DNA from: Lepidodermella squamata | Taxonomy: Eukaryota > Gastrotricha | DNA length: 64,000 bases | Direction of reading: 5' to 3' | Assembly: GCA_047495785.1 (NCBI GenBank) | Contig: JBLDXI010000032.1 | Coordinates: 930,001-994,000 of the forward strand | Shown: positions 34,401 through 46,111 of the stretch, one piece after another | Numbering within the stretch: position 1 is the stretch's first letter | Layout: every line of letters begins with the position of its first letter | Notes under the pieces: generated by a model | The model's database searches: none | What the model was told of the DNA's origin: nothing | Seen by the model: the letters and a program-made list of their open reading frames with translations, nothing else | Position numbers and translations under genes: made by a program

Positions 34401-35839
34401 GCGCTTTGTAGTTTTTGGCCAAGCACACGCATTCCGGCAGCAGTTTTTCACGGCTAATTGCACCACGGCCGAATATATCAAATTTCAGGCCGGGCTCAGC
34501 ATGTGCAGACGTCATTCTAGAGCTGTATATTTCTGGCGCGTTGTTGTATACTGCAAGGCCATATTTCATTTGCAGTACATTTTTTTGCGATCGAAGCGTG
34601 ACTGTGGTAAATAATCTGTTTTATACTAATTTCTTTGTCCCTATTCCCTATAATATAATATAACTAGTCTGCACCGCTTTTTAGTAGCTGGAAAGCTGTT
34701 TTCCGGTTTTTTTATGCCTCTATCAGCTGAACTTTTCGGACCGGACACGCAAAATTGCTAGCACCATACATACATATCGGTCAGTTTCCGTGAAAAATCG
34801 ACTGGTGCTGGGCAGTATAAATAATTATTCATTATTTATGCGTATTTTTTTTACATCTTCAGGTTTTAGGTTCACTTTATTGACAGTACAGATTTTCGTT
34901 CATTCAAATCGACATCAGCATTATCGGGAAGGGAACTAAACTAACAACTGGTCTTAGCTGGAAATTTTAGCTAATTCAGAAATATTATTGCTAAATTTCA
35001 ATTTATTTTTATTCAATTTTGAAAATTGGGGATGATCAAATTAATTAGGGACCACAAAAATTCTGTTTTCAGAAAAATCTTTTATTAAGGTAGATTTTCA
35101 GAATGGTTGCCCATATTTGTGCATAATTATGTGGTATTTTCTCCCATTTTTAAATAAGTTTTTCAAAACTAACCCTAACCCCAATCCTAACCCTAACCCT
35201 AACCCTAACCCTAACCCTAACCCTAACCTTAACCTTAACCCTAACCCTAACCCTAACCAGAAAACCTAAAGAAATTAGTGAAAAAATTGTTAAACTTATT
35301 AATGTTAAACTTTACATTCAAAAAATGTTAAAATATACTACATAATTATGTACCAACATTCTTCATTTTAGAATTTATTGTTTAGTTTTTGGCAAAAATC
35401 CCAATTTTGAAAATCGACCAAATTTTGTGGGATTTTCTCCTGAATTTGAAACTGCTGCCACCCCTTCCGAAAATATTCGCAAATTTTGAGCTAAACCAAA
35501 AATTTGATCGAGGGAACTTCTTCAACTTAATTTTTCAAATTAATTTATCAATTTTATTTTTAATTTTATTCCGGAACGTTTTTGTCAGAAGAGATGCTAA
35601 TGTGACTATTAGTTCTCGCATTGATACCATGACTTTACCTAACGATGATTTTTCTCAGTATAATTTTGATATTTATTCTAAATTTATTAAAATTTCTTAT
35701 TTTGTCACAAATAGATGCTTATTAAATTTAATATATTACGAAATTTTATCCGCTTAATATATTCGTGATTCGAAATATATTCGAAACCTGCATAATCAAT
35801 TCAACAACAGCCATCGCCTGCGGAAAATTTTAATTGCAA
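28476..35839. other. 7.4-kb non-coding block upstream of the USP gene
   Basis: No open frame shows a family motif. The block alternates AT-rich runs, CG-rich words (GCGCGC) and trinucleotide runs. It carries recurring words TATTTACCTG (30217, 30286, 32463, 33123) and ATTAAGGTGG or close variants (28907, 30485, 33150, 34018). I read it as a 5' regulatory region, possibly with unseen 5' UTR exons; it could also hold non-coding RNA genes that cannot be judged from sequence alone. Confidence 0.5.
35168..35261 (+). repeat. interstitial (CCCTAA)n telomere-type array
   Basis: About 15 units of CCCTAA, most perfect, two as CCTTAA. Flanks are ordinary AT-rich DNA. It lies about 0.6 kb upstream of the USP start codon. 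Confidence 0.95.
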
Positions 35840-38800
35840 ATGTTAGCTAATTCCGGCAACCGGCCATCAGCGGCAGCACCCGTGCCGCAGTTTATCACGC
35901 GATTGCCGCCTGCGCCGTCGTCGTCGCAGATGATCAGCAGCAAAATAAACCCAGCCACGTCGGCGCCAACTGCCGTCGTTGCGAACCACTACGTGCAAAG
36001 CCGGCAGCCTTACCGGCCACACCTGGATCAAGACGCCGATGGACAATCTGTTCTCGACTATTCTGGGCTCAGCAACGGTGTTGCGGAGAACAATTGCTTC
36101 TTAAACGCAGTTATACAGGTACGTGACAATTTATTGGCACCGCAGCACATAGGCATTTATCACGTATCACGGGTGGATCTATATATAAATATTTATTTAT
36201 TTATTTACCTAGGAAATAAACGTGACTTGAGCGCGCAAAAATGTACCCACTTAAGATGCCGCGGGTCAAGTTGCGAAATAGCATAACGCGATGTGTTAAT
36301 ATTGTTAAATATTGCTGTTGTTGTTACTACAACTACCTGTTTCACCCGCGAGTTGTTGTTGTTAGAGGCTTCGGAGCAGCAACAACAAGGATGCGCGTAT
36401 ATATCATAAACACGCCCTGAGATAGGGTGACACATACAAAAATTGTGCGTATGTGGCGTCGTTTTGCGCGCACAGCGTGAGCGCGACGCTTTGATGAGCA
36501 CACTTGACCACATGTAGGTAATAATAATTTAGCTAGATGACAAGGGACGCTATCATCACTATTATCACCGGTGCAACAATCAGCGTTATTCTCTCGCTGA
36601 TAGCTATGGGAAGATCTATTACTATAACACTAAAAGCTTCCCACTTCTAGGTGAAAATTTATCTCTCTCAAGTTTTTCGCATCTTCGAGTATAATTGCGT
36701 TATAATAACCGCATCGTTATCTCACCATTATTCCACCTGTAAACAACTTGGAGGCAAGACGCGGAACAGATCTCGCTATAATTTCGCGCAGGAAAAAATA
36801 TTTTCAGTGCGATCGCTTGATCAGCGAAAAACAAAGCAATTATTTTGTTTACGCGGCGTTATCTTTGTTTCCGTTTCATCATCGACGCCTGGTTTCGATT
36901 TAACGGTCAATTACTTTGTTTTCCTATTTATATATATAGCCCCGCATTTTTCAACTCTATCGAAACGCTGATCTTCTATATTAAAGCCGTGCTTTATTAT
37001 CTATAAACAATGGTCATAATTATTTTGCAATTTCAAGGCCATTGTTGTGATATGCGGAAGATAATAATTTGGCCAATAATATTTTTCTAGATTATTTTTT
37101 ACCCCTAATTGTTATTTGCTTTGCGTTATTTTATGGTGTGCGCAAGCGCGGATAAATTGAAAATAATTACTCACGCGCGTTCGCAGTAAGAAGAAAAAAA
37201 CGCGCAAATCTCGCGCCGCTGTTCCCACACGAGCGTTGAAAATATATTATCATTATTATCATAATAACATCTGATATTTTATTGAAAACATGTATCATTA
37301 TATGCTCGGGTATACTTTTGAATACTTGCAACGGCAGCCGTTTTAAAGCAGTCGCGCGAAAAAAAGACGAAATTCTGCCGCTGAAAAACGTCAAAGCAAG
37401 TGTAGTAGTTGGTATATCTTTTTGAGTAGCGCTCGCCTTCGCTTGGCTATAATTTTTATTATAACTATAGGTATTATTAATATTATACCCGGCTCGGCGT
37501 AATGAAACGGTCGCGCGCGCGCATATTTTTCGCCACGAGCGCGATAAATTGTTTACCTGAGCGCGACGCGAGCGCTCATTTTCCACAGTTTTTGAAACTC
37601 ACTTTTCGCGGTCCTTGGCTACTTACTGCAATTCTTAGTCTTTCATTCTAGGCCGAAAAGTTTTATAATATAGCCGGCCAAAATATTATATTCGCCTCGA
37701 ATAAGTCTTCTTTTTACGATTATTTTAGATTTTTATTGCCTTTCGTTTTCGCGAAAATATATGTAATCATCATAAACACGTTTCGCATGTTTCCTGTTCG
37801 TAGCGAAATTTATGCGCCGTCTTGAGAATTTTCTCTGATTTTCCCTCCATCCATATTATCGCCGCCTTTTGACGATCGTTTTATAATTAGCTTCACATGC
37901 TAATAATGTTTTGTCCTATTTTCAGAACAAAACATCATCATCGTAAAATTGAAATTCTCTTCGTTTTCCTGTGGGGAAAACAATCACGATGTGTGTGTAT
38001 GTTGTGGGACCGGAAAATTGTTTTCTATTTTTGACAATATTACGCCGGCAAAACAAAAATTAGTTCGCCTTTTGTAAATAATTTGTTTCATAATTTGGTT
38101 GTTTTTTTCTCGCACCGTGACGGTCACTGGACACGGCCTCAAAATAAACAACACACCTTGAAAAACAACCTTTTTTCTCTTTCTGGCGAGAAAGTAGCAA
38201 TTTTGCATATATCTTGTTATTGCGAATGATTATAGCTCATCGGCTATTGTTACCCAATTAACTCGTTAACCGCTGAATTCAACCGTAACAGCGTTGTTTA
38301 TGACTCGGGATTACACCTGGCTTAACAGGCGCTTCTCGTGACACACAAGGCTTGGGTTGTAAATGTAGCGTCTTGGCGTTGCGCAATCCTAATAATCGTG
38401 TCCTACCCGCTACCTTAATAATAATAATAATAATTACGCTCATTAGAGGAAGATATTATTGCATTGTACAGCACGCAAACGTGTCACACTCGTTCATTTC
38501 CGGTTTCTTACAAGAGAGAGGAAGAAGAACACCTGAAACGACGATTTTTCCCAGCAGGGGACTTTTGTGTGTTCATTTATTTGTCAATTTGCGTGTTTGC
38601 CTTATCGCGATTACGTAAAAAGCTTGTGCCAATTTGACGCGGCAGCAACATGCCGTACTCGAATTTTGACACTGATTAAACAGTGACAGGGTGTTGCCAA
38701 GTAATCGTAGCAGTAGTAGATGAGGAAAATGCTCGCCCGCTCTCGCTCGCTCGTCCGCACTGTCAATCCGCCTTAATGCACTGCTCAGACTCCTTATTAT

Positions 38801-41800
38801 TTACCTGTGCGTAAATTATTGTGTTAACCTTGCGTTAACCTTTGCACGACCGTCCTCGTTCGATATTTTCTGCGCCTATTCTCTTCATTCACATATATAC
38901 GTTTGCGTGGCGCCCCGATCCACCTCACTGGCGTTTACCTTTACGTCCTCACCCGTCCTTACGTTGCATTCATGAGGATTCAAATACAGTCTGGCCGTTC
39001 GCTTTCTCACAAGTTGACACCTTTTCGACACACATACAATGCCCTCTCGTGTGGTATAGTAGCCATATTTACCCGCCCTCTCATTTATTCATCCGACTGC
39101 TTCCATATAGTCTCGTTTTTAAATAACAATACGTAACGATTTAATATTTTTTCGAATTTTTTCGAATTTTCTTTCAAGATTAGAATTATTATTACCTATT
39201 ATTATTCAACGGCGCAGACGCAACACTTTGCATATTAATCTCGCGCCTTCATTAGCTATGCAACAGCCACCTTAATAATAAAAATTCCTTAGCGTGTCGC
39301 GCACACCTGTCTTCTTTATGTCACCGTGTTGCGCAACACTCGCAGCAATTTATCGACATGTTATCGGCAATATAGTAATAATCCTAAGGATTTACGAAGG
39401 GAGGGTTTAAACTGTAGACGGTCTTATAGATAGATAAGGCTGCGTGTTCGTCTGTCGCCTTAGGGGTGTGTTATACACGCGCGATAAGGCACGCGTTTAG
39501 GCCGGCGATCGATTTTCGAAATTGCTTATTAAGGTGGAAATTTTAGCCGCTGCTATCCAGGTGCCTTTTAAAACGCCGGCCGGGTCACGGTCGCCGATCG
39601 TCGAGTGGCACCTCTTCAGATTTTCACTCTCTCGGGCCATCGATTTCATTCATTCACGTTTTAGCTGTAACTTGGCCCGGCATATGTGCCCGCTGCCGCC
39701 TTTGTCGGCGCCTTTATTGTTATTATTGTCATTCCGAGTCGCGCGACAGGGGCCGCCGAATGACGACGGCGCCATTTCTCGCACCGCACGACGCGAGCCG
39801 ATGTTGCATCACGGTGCGTACGCGGAATTTATTTGCGGAATGAACAAATTTATTGCTGCTGCTGCTGCGGTTACTTATACCTGTACTGTCGTTAACTGGC
39901 TTGTCTAATAACGCCTTGTCACACCGGTAATAATATAATTTATGCGGCTAAGTCTACGTCTAAATTGCCGATGGCTAGTCTTAGCGACGCCTCAATGCCT
40001 CGGAGCTGTGTTACTTAGACACCTTAACGGTGTTAAAGCCAGTTTGACTGGTGCATTATAAGCCGCAAACAATCTATACCTACCTGTATACAGTTGTAAT
40101 GATAAGCGACGCTAATATTTATAACAAGACGCCAAAATTTTAAACACACAAAATTTCCCATGCAAAATGCCGTGCGCGCGCGCAGCCAACTGCTGCTTAA
40201 TTATTACTATACTGCCCCGTGTATGGTTGCGGTTGTTGTGGTCGCGGCAGCTGTTGCTGCTGCGGTGGTGGTCAGCTGGGTTGAAAATTTTTGAAAAATC
40301 ACTCCTGGGGCGCGCGCATTGACAGCAGCGCGTGCAGCGTCCCGGTGCGCCTCACCTTATGACTCACCCTACATGCAATTCTCGAATTTATTAAGTGCGC
40401 TTTCCCATGGCCTCGCGTGACCTGGATATATCGCCGATACTTGAATTACACACCCTATTACTATTAGCTATTACTAAATTCCAGATGTTAATGTAACGAT
40501 TTTATCTTTACAACATATAGATTTTGTACAATGCCGACTTTTTCCGTCGCTCGCTTCGAAATCTAGCCGCGCTCGAGTCGAGCCACAGCTCCGTTTGGCG
40601 GCATCGTTGTACCCGCCATCTGTTACCAGATAGCAGCTTCTGCATATTCTGCGAACTTGTTGTAAGTTTTATCGCCGCGCGCGGCTTGATCTTATCTATT
40701 AATTAACCCTGTGATTGATTGCTGATTTGCAGAAATTATTCGACGGCCTGCGTGTTGCGCAACAAACGCATCGCCGATATCACGATCCGAACACCCTGCG
40801 CCTGATTTTACAACAGCAAACGCCCAATAGCAATACATTTCGGCTGAATCAAATGAACGACTCGGTCGAGTGCTTCGTAAGTTTTTCAATACATTTTAAG
40901 GAGGATTTTTCTCAATTTTTTTCTAGAATATTTTTAAGGTGGAATTTTATTAGGAGGATTTTTAAATATTTGTTCTCGAAAATCCGGAATTCTAGGGAGT
41001 TCCTACATTTTTAAGGCGGAATTGTTATTTTATCGAATTGAGAAATGTTTTCATAGCGTCCTAATTAATCAACCTCAACGCGTGTAAACATCCGGTTTTT
41101 CTTACTTTTAACTAATACAGGAACAAATTCTTAAAACGCTACATGGCTATACGGCATCGACGACGCCCGACGGCGCCGGTCATACGGCCGAGTGCTCGAG
41201 CGAGACATGCGTGTGCCACCGCCAGTTTTCGCTGACTGTCTCCGAGCAAAAAACGTGTTCGTGCGGCCTCGTCAATAGCGAACTGAAATTCGCGAGTGAT
41301 CTCGTCGAACGCGTCTACGTATTACCGTTACTTCGCGCTGCCAATCGCCCGCCTACTGTTAATGGCCAACAGACGACCTTTTCAGACCTGGTCCGCATCG
41401 CCCAGAGCTCGGTCGACCCGCCTATGGTTTGCCAAGGTCCGAGATGCGGGCGACTTGTCCACAAAACTCGACGCCTCTTATGCAAACCTGATGCAGGTAA
41501 ATATTTTCGATAAAATCTAACCGAACAATGGATTTTAGTTTTTGATCCAAAATTTGATACCAATTGATTACTCAATATTTGATCTACATTGGATGCAATT
41601 TGAAATTCAAGATTTTCGAATATTTGATCGACTTGAAATTTTGATCTAAATATGATGTTGACTGTGTCTTTAGAAATTTGATCCGTATTTATTACGAACT
41701 AAGAAATTATTGAATTTTTGATCTAATTTTGATCCATATTTGATTCAAATTTGATTTCATCCTAATTTGATCCGACATTTTCTAAAAGTATTCATTCGAA

Positions 41801-43819
41801 TTGAATCCTTGTTTGATCGCTTAAATTGGAATTTGATCTGATTTTGATTCTTTTTTTCTAGTTGCAATCTCGTTAACGTTTCCATCGGCCTGCCCGGACG
41901 ATTTAACGCTTAAACAAGTGATCGACCTCATCGAGCCAACAGTCGAACCCAGCCGGCTGTATTCGTCATCGGCGCAGTACCCGGAGCCATTCCAGCTATC
42001 GGGCATTATCTGCTACCACGGCCAGCACTACCTCGCCATTTGCTACCATTCAAGCCGCAAGCAATGGAACGCAATTTCCGACTCGGTCGTCAAACACATC
42101 GGCAATTCGTGGCACGACGTTCGGGCCTATCTCCGCCGCGCGCCCTGCATACCGTGCCTACTGCTGTACACCAACCCCCAGGCGCAAAATCTGCCGAAAG
42201 GCATGCCCGTTAACCAGGTGCGGCAAAACGAGCCGATTTACTTCGATAGAACAGCCGTTCAACAAATGCTGGCGAAATCGCTGAAATTCCCTATCCACGC
42301 CGCTGGCTCGTCGAATAACTACGAAATTCGCAAAACAACAGCCGTACCGTCGGATTCTTCGTCTGGCTACGACTCGAAATCGTCGTCAATCGCCTCATCG
42401 AACGAATCACCCTCGCCGCCGTCGTCGAAAAACTCGGATACAAACTCGCTAGACCGCCTCGCTTCCCTCCTGCCCCCGCCGCAATTGGTGCCGCCCCACG
42501 CGGAGCAGAACCCGTTTGTGGCCAATCGGTTCCACCAGGCTGATTTGCTATGCCATCGATTACTGGCTCAGTTAGGCCAGAGACAATACGCCGACTCGCT
42601 GGTCACGTGCCAACAAGCGGCGAATGTCCTCCGAGCCGCCTTAATGACATCAAACGGGTCGGGAGCTATCATCGAAAACATCAACTCGCCGCAGGTTGTT
42701 TCAGCCAAGCGAAGAATCGACTGGCTAGCGCATTACGAACGGGCGATTCTACGAAAAATCGGCGGGCCAGTCGCTGCTACGGCGCCGAATTCGAACCCGC
42801 TAAGCACGTTCCAAACGGCGAAAACTAACAATCGAACCTCGCTGCCTGATCTGCACCAGGCGATATCGAAAGAGGCGGAAGATGTGCCGGATTCAACGAG
42901 CCGGTGTTCGTGCAACGAAAATTCAACAGGCACCCTACCGCGGAAGTTGCGCCTCTCGCCAAGCTCGAGCGATATCCTAAGCCAGGCGAATGCGCAGCCG
43001 CTCGAGCAACGTCCGAATCTAGGTCAAAATCGGCTGAAATTCGTGGCCGTGCGAAAACCAGGCGTTCGAGCGTCGATTCAGCCCGAAATCGTTCTACCAC
43101 CAGCGCCGCCTTCGATAACCAGCGAAATCGAGAGCCTGAGCAGCGGCCACGGGTCGACGTCGAGCTCAACCCTCCAGGGCACCTACACCCGGAAAAGCTC
43201 ACTACGGCCGCAGCGCACGTCAATGTCATCGATCGGCTCGCAATCTGTCGCGTCTGGGTCGGCGAAGTCGGTCAAATTCAACGACCAGGTCGCCGTGATA
43301 ACCGAAGACTTCCTCGGGCCGAACGGCGATCCGATCGATACAACAACAACTGTCGCGATCGAAACAGTCGAAGCGGGCGGGGCGGTTTGCGAAAATTACG
43401 CGGATTACGTGCAAAAATTAACGCAGCGAACGCGGCAAATCGTCTACCCAACAACCAGCGAGCAATCCGAGCAGTTCTACGTCAGGCGAGCTGGCGTGGT
43501 TTCGAACACTACGTTGCGATCTGTCGCTAAATTGAAAGACCACGACGAGCGGAGCGTCTCACCGCCTCCTATCGAAAAACTCGCGATTTCAACGTCGGAT
43601 TCTAGCGATAATACCGAGGAAGATTCTGACAGCGATTGCGATGCGGGAATTCAAGGTCCGACCTGTTCGTTATGCGCGAAAAAGTTGAAAAATGACGTGA
43701 CCAGCGGCTACTGCGAGCGGTGTTCGGCGTATCTGAGTCGATTTTCGACGCCGCAGAACGAGGCGAATGTCGATACTGGGGTGACGTACACGGCCGTATT
43801 GGACGGAGCGATTTTTTAA
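35840..43819 (+). CDS. USP53/USP54-like ubiquitin-specific protease family protein
   Basis: Exons 35840-36118, 40521-40661, 40733-40876, 41121-41496 and 41862-43819 join in frame to 965 residues. The USP fold occupies about residues 75-420. The Cys box is SGLSNGVAENNCFLNAVIQ, with Cys at 86. The second exon starts ILYNADFFRRSLRNL, like the FRRSLR of USP53/54. The zinc-binding finger is TCVCHRQFSLTVSEQKTCSC. The His box is YHGQHYLAICYH (His near 369), followed by WNAISDSVV. USP53 and USP54 act on ubiquitin chains at cell junctions and were long called inactive; here both Cys and His are kept. The Ser-rich tail is long and disordered, and ends in a four-Cys cluster, CSLCAKKLKNDVTSGYCERC (915-934), which may bind zinc. 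Intron 1 is 4.4 kb; the others are 71, 244 and 365 bp. Confidence 0.92.
36119..40520 (+). other. 4.4-kb first intron of the USP gene
   Basis: Phase-0 intron between VIQ and ILYNADFF. No other gene is recognisable inside on either strand. It continues the style of the upstream block: GCGCGC words, (TAA)n at 38411-38440, and the word TATTTACCTG at 38798 within a longer block shared with 33123. First introns this long, next to introns below 400 bp, commonly hold enhancers; that is inferred. Confidence 0.6.
41497..41861 (+). repeat. intron 4 of USP gene, built of TTTGATC-type words
   Basis: About fourteen copies of TTTGATC, TTTGATT or TTTGATA occur in 340 bp, spaced 8-40 bp apart, with no strict period. 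The neighbouring introns lack this. Confidence 0.7.
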
Positions 43820-44631
43820 ACTTCCAATTTATTTATTCCAATTATTATTCTCGAAATATATCGCTATTTACCTGCTTGTAAAAAATAATTCAAGTTTTTA
43901 GTGCTCAAAAAATAATTTATTCTACCGCACTATATATAATTATTGTTAATTTTATTGTATAAAAAAATAGAGATAAAAAAATTTGAATAGAGATGAGCTA
44001 AAACTTGTCATTTTTCTTTTGCGAAAATTTGTTGTTGTGTTTTTTCGTTTTTAATAATTATTTGTTGTTATGAGTGTCCTTTCTGCTAAACAAATGAATG
44101 ATGATGAGACCAATTATAATAGTTATGGCGAGTCTGGTACTTGATGATAACAAGTGTGTTACCTGTTTTCATTTTTTGCGCCTCAATTTTTTCATATTGC
44201 TATCATTAATTAAGCTAGTACCCGTTCATCACGCCGCCGCCCTTTTTTTCTGCTCGATTATATGGTGTCGTCGTATGCAATACGAGTGCTTCAAAACAGC
44301 GCCTGATGAAAAGATGTGTTTCGAAACTGCAACTGAAAAAATTACGAAAAAAAATCGAAGAAATAAAATTTGAAATAATTTGAAATTTGACTCTTGTTTG
44401 AATAATTTATCGGTAAAGGGTGGCTCAGCGCTTCACAGATGATCCTTCACTAAAAATACATTACTGACACGCTATATTTAGACAACGGACAAAAGGAATA
44501 TATCGAAAAATCGCGGAGAACGGAAGTACAAGAGAGAAAATTCGCGCTGGAAAACGGAAATATTGCGGTTTTCTTGGCCTTGGAGCCCGTCTAAAGCTGG
44601 AAAATTTCGCATTTGCTCGCATTTGCCATAC
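43820..44631. other. 3' flank of the USP gene
   Basis: AT-rich 3' UTR and spacer; one more TATTTACCTG at 43865. No gene seen. Confidence 0.4.
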
Positions 44632-44967
44632 GGGAATATCTTTTAGCGGAACCAAATTTGCTGTATCGGAACCAAATATGCTGTAGCGGAACCAAATTTG
44701 CTTTTTGCGGAACCAAACTCGAAATATACCTAGAGTCATTTTTTGAATATTTCTAAGAATTTTAGGCTAAGCATGAATTCTGAATTGACCACTGCGTGTT
44801 ATAGAGAATGTTGCGCTGAATTTTCTAGAATTATTGGGGCCAATTTTGACATGCAATAAATATCCGAAAAGCGATTTCAGGCCACTAGAAAATTCTAAAA
44901 TTTGGTTCCGCTAACAGCAAATTTGGTTCCGTTCACTGTAAATTTGGTTCCGGTAACAGGAAGACCC
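44632..44967. mobile_element. 336-bp miniature transposon with 9-bp target duplication
   Basis: TTGCCATAC is repeated exactly on both sides (44623-44631 and 44968-44976). The element starts GGG and ends CCC. Each end carries several head-to-tail copies of 'GCGGAACCAAATTTGCTGTA' (three to four at the left, three at the right), the two sets being inverted. The centre is non-coding. A 9-bp duplication with a GGG/CCC end is unlike the 3-bp elements elsewhere in the window, so this is a different family. Confidence 0.85.
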
Positions 44968-44976
44968 TTGCCATAC

Positions 44977-45763
44977 GGCTCATTTTCAACAATTTCGTCG
45001 CCGATGTTAACGCTTTTGCAGGAATGCGAAAACCCAAAAATTGTAGAAAACTCAAGCCGGCCTTGAAGAAAAAGCTCATCAGCGTGAAAATGAACTGAGT
45101 ATTCGGTTGCAGATTCGTGGAAAATCGATTTTGATTACAGTTTGGTGATAAATTGAAAAGGTCCTACAGTCAGTCCTCAGTCCTCGCCATAGTATAGTAC
45201 ACTTTTTGGCCGGTCCCAATTATGAGCTAACAAGTATAACAAGGTAATTTCGACTCACACTTTTAAGGGTACACTTTTCGCCTAGGTACACCTTTTTCTT
45301 GTCCCCCGTGAAAGTGTACTATATCGAGTTCTGACGGTACCTCCTTTCTTTTCATGTTTCCACTGAATTTATACGATTTACAACCGCGTAGCTGGAAACC
45401 CTGATTGTAGTCCCCCTGCAGGATTTTAAACCAATGCGAGCCTCAACTAACATTTTGCTTTGATATAGGAGCTTGAAAATGCCAAAAAATGCGCTACATT
45501 TTTAATTTTTCTTGCTTTTTGAAGTTCAGAGAACCCTATTCGAAGCTAACAAATCTTTTTGAAAAATGAAAATATGAGAAATGAAATGAAAATATAGCGG
45601 ACATAATTTCGCAGTTTTATTGCGTAAAAATGACTCTGAAAACACCAAAAAATCGCGAAACATATTCGCACATTGCTTTGGTCATTTTCCTATGACAACA
45701 CATATCAACAAAGTTCCAATCAAGAAGGATCTGTATCCTTCGATCATTAAAGGGAACAACACG
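44977..45763. other. spacer, no gene seen
   Basis: Contains the minus-strand AATAAA (near 45617-45623) of the small secreted protein gene that follows. Nothing else supported. Confidence 0.4.
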
Positions 45764-46111
45764 TTATTTGGGAATTTCAACCACGTCGAAGGCATCTGTT
45801 ACAACTATGCGTCGAACTTTCTTGTCCAGGTAGCTGAGTTTCTCTTGCAGATTCTTGCTCTTTAGACCGTTGAAGGTAGCAGGCCGATAATTTTTGAAAT
45901 CATCTGCCATGCGCGTGCGCATAAACTTGTTCAGCTTCAGCCAAGTCGCCGGGCGGTAGCCAACTGATGGCTCTCCTTCAGGTAATAGAAGCTGCTGCTG
46001 CTCGGGGTTATCGGCTTCAACGACTTCGCCATTCAAATCCTGCAGAAACGCGAACGAGGAGCAGCAAGAAATGAGGCCCGATATCAAAAGAAATTTCAAA
46101 ACGTGACGCAT
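45764..46111 (-). CDS. small secreted protein, possible peptide precursor
   Basis: Single exon, 115 residues from the ATG at 46111; an in-frame ATG at 46132 would add seven residues before the signal peptide and is less likely. The start MRHVLKFLLISGLISCC followed by SSFAF is a clear signal peptide. The rest is acidic then basic and includes a duplicated motif, GYRPATWLKLNKF and NYRPATFNGLKSKN, about 27 residues apart. Basic sites (KK, RR) follow at DKKVRRIV. A repeated short motif in a small secreted protein with dibasic sites is typical of neuropeptide or hormone precursors, but no Gly-Lys-Arg amidation sites flank the repeats. Minus-strand AATAAA lies about 140 bp downstream. Family not recognised. 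Confidence 0.65.
   Translation of the reverse strand: MRHVLKFLLISGLISCCSSFAFLQDLNGEVVEADNPEQQQLLLPEGEPSVGYRPATWLKLNKFMRTRMADDFKNYRPATFNGLKSKNLQEKLSYLDKKVRRIVVTDAFDVVEIPK

Noticed and set aside
35389-35757. 122-residue plus-strand frame before the USP start
   Set aside because: Low-complexity Phe/Ile/Leu/Asn composition typical of AT-rich DNA; no domain, signal or splice continuity.
42904-43530. 208-residue frame inside USP exon 5
   Set aside because: Alternate frame of a Ser/Arg-rich coding exon; the main frame carries the zinc cluster and joins the other exons.
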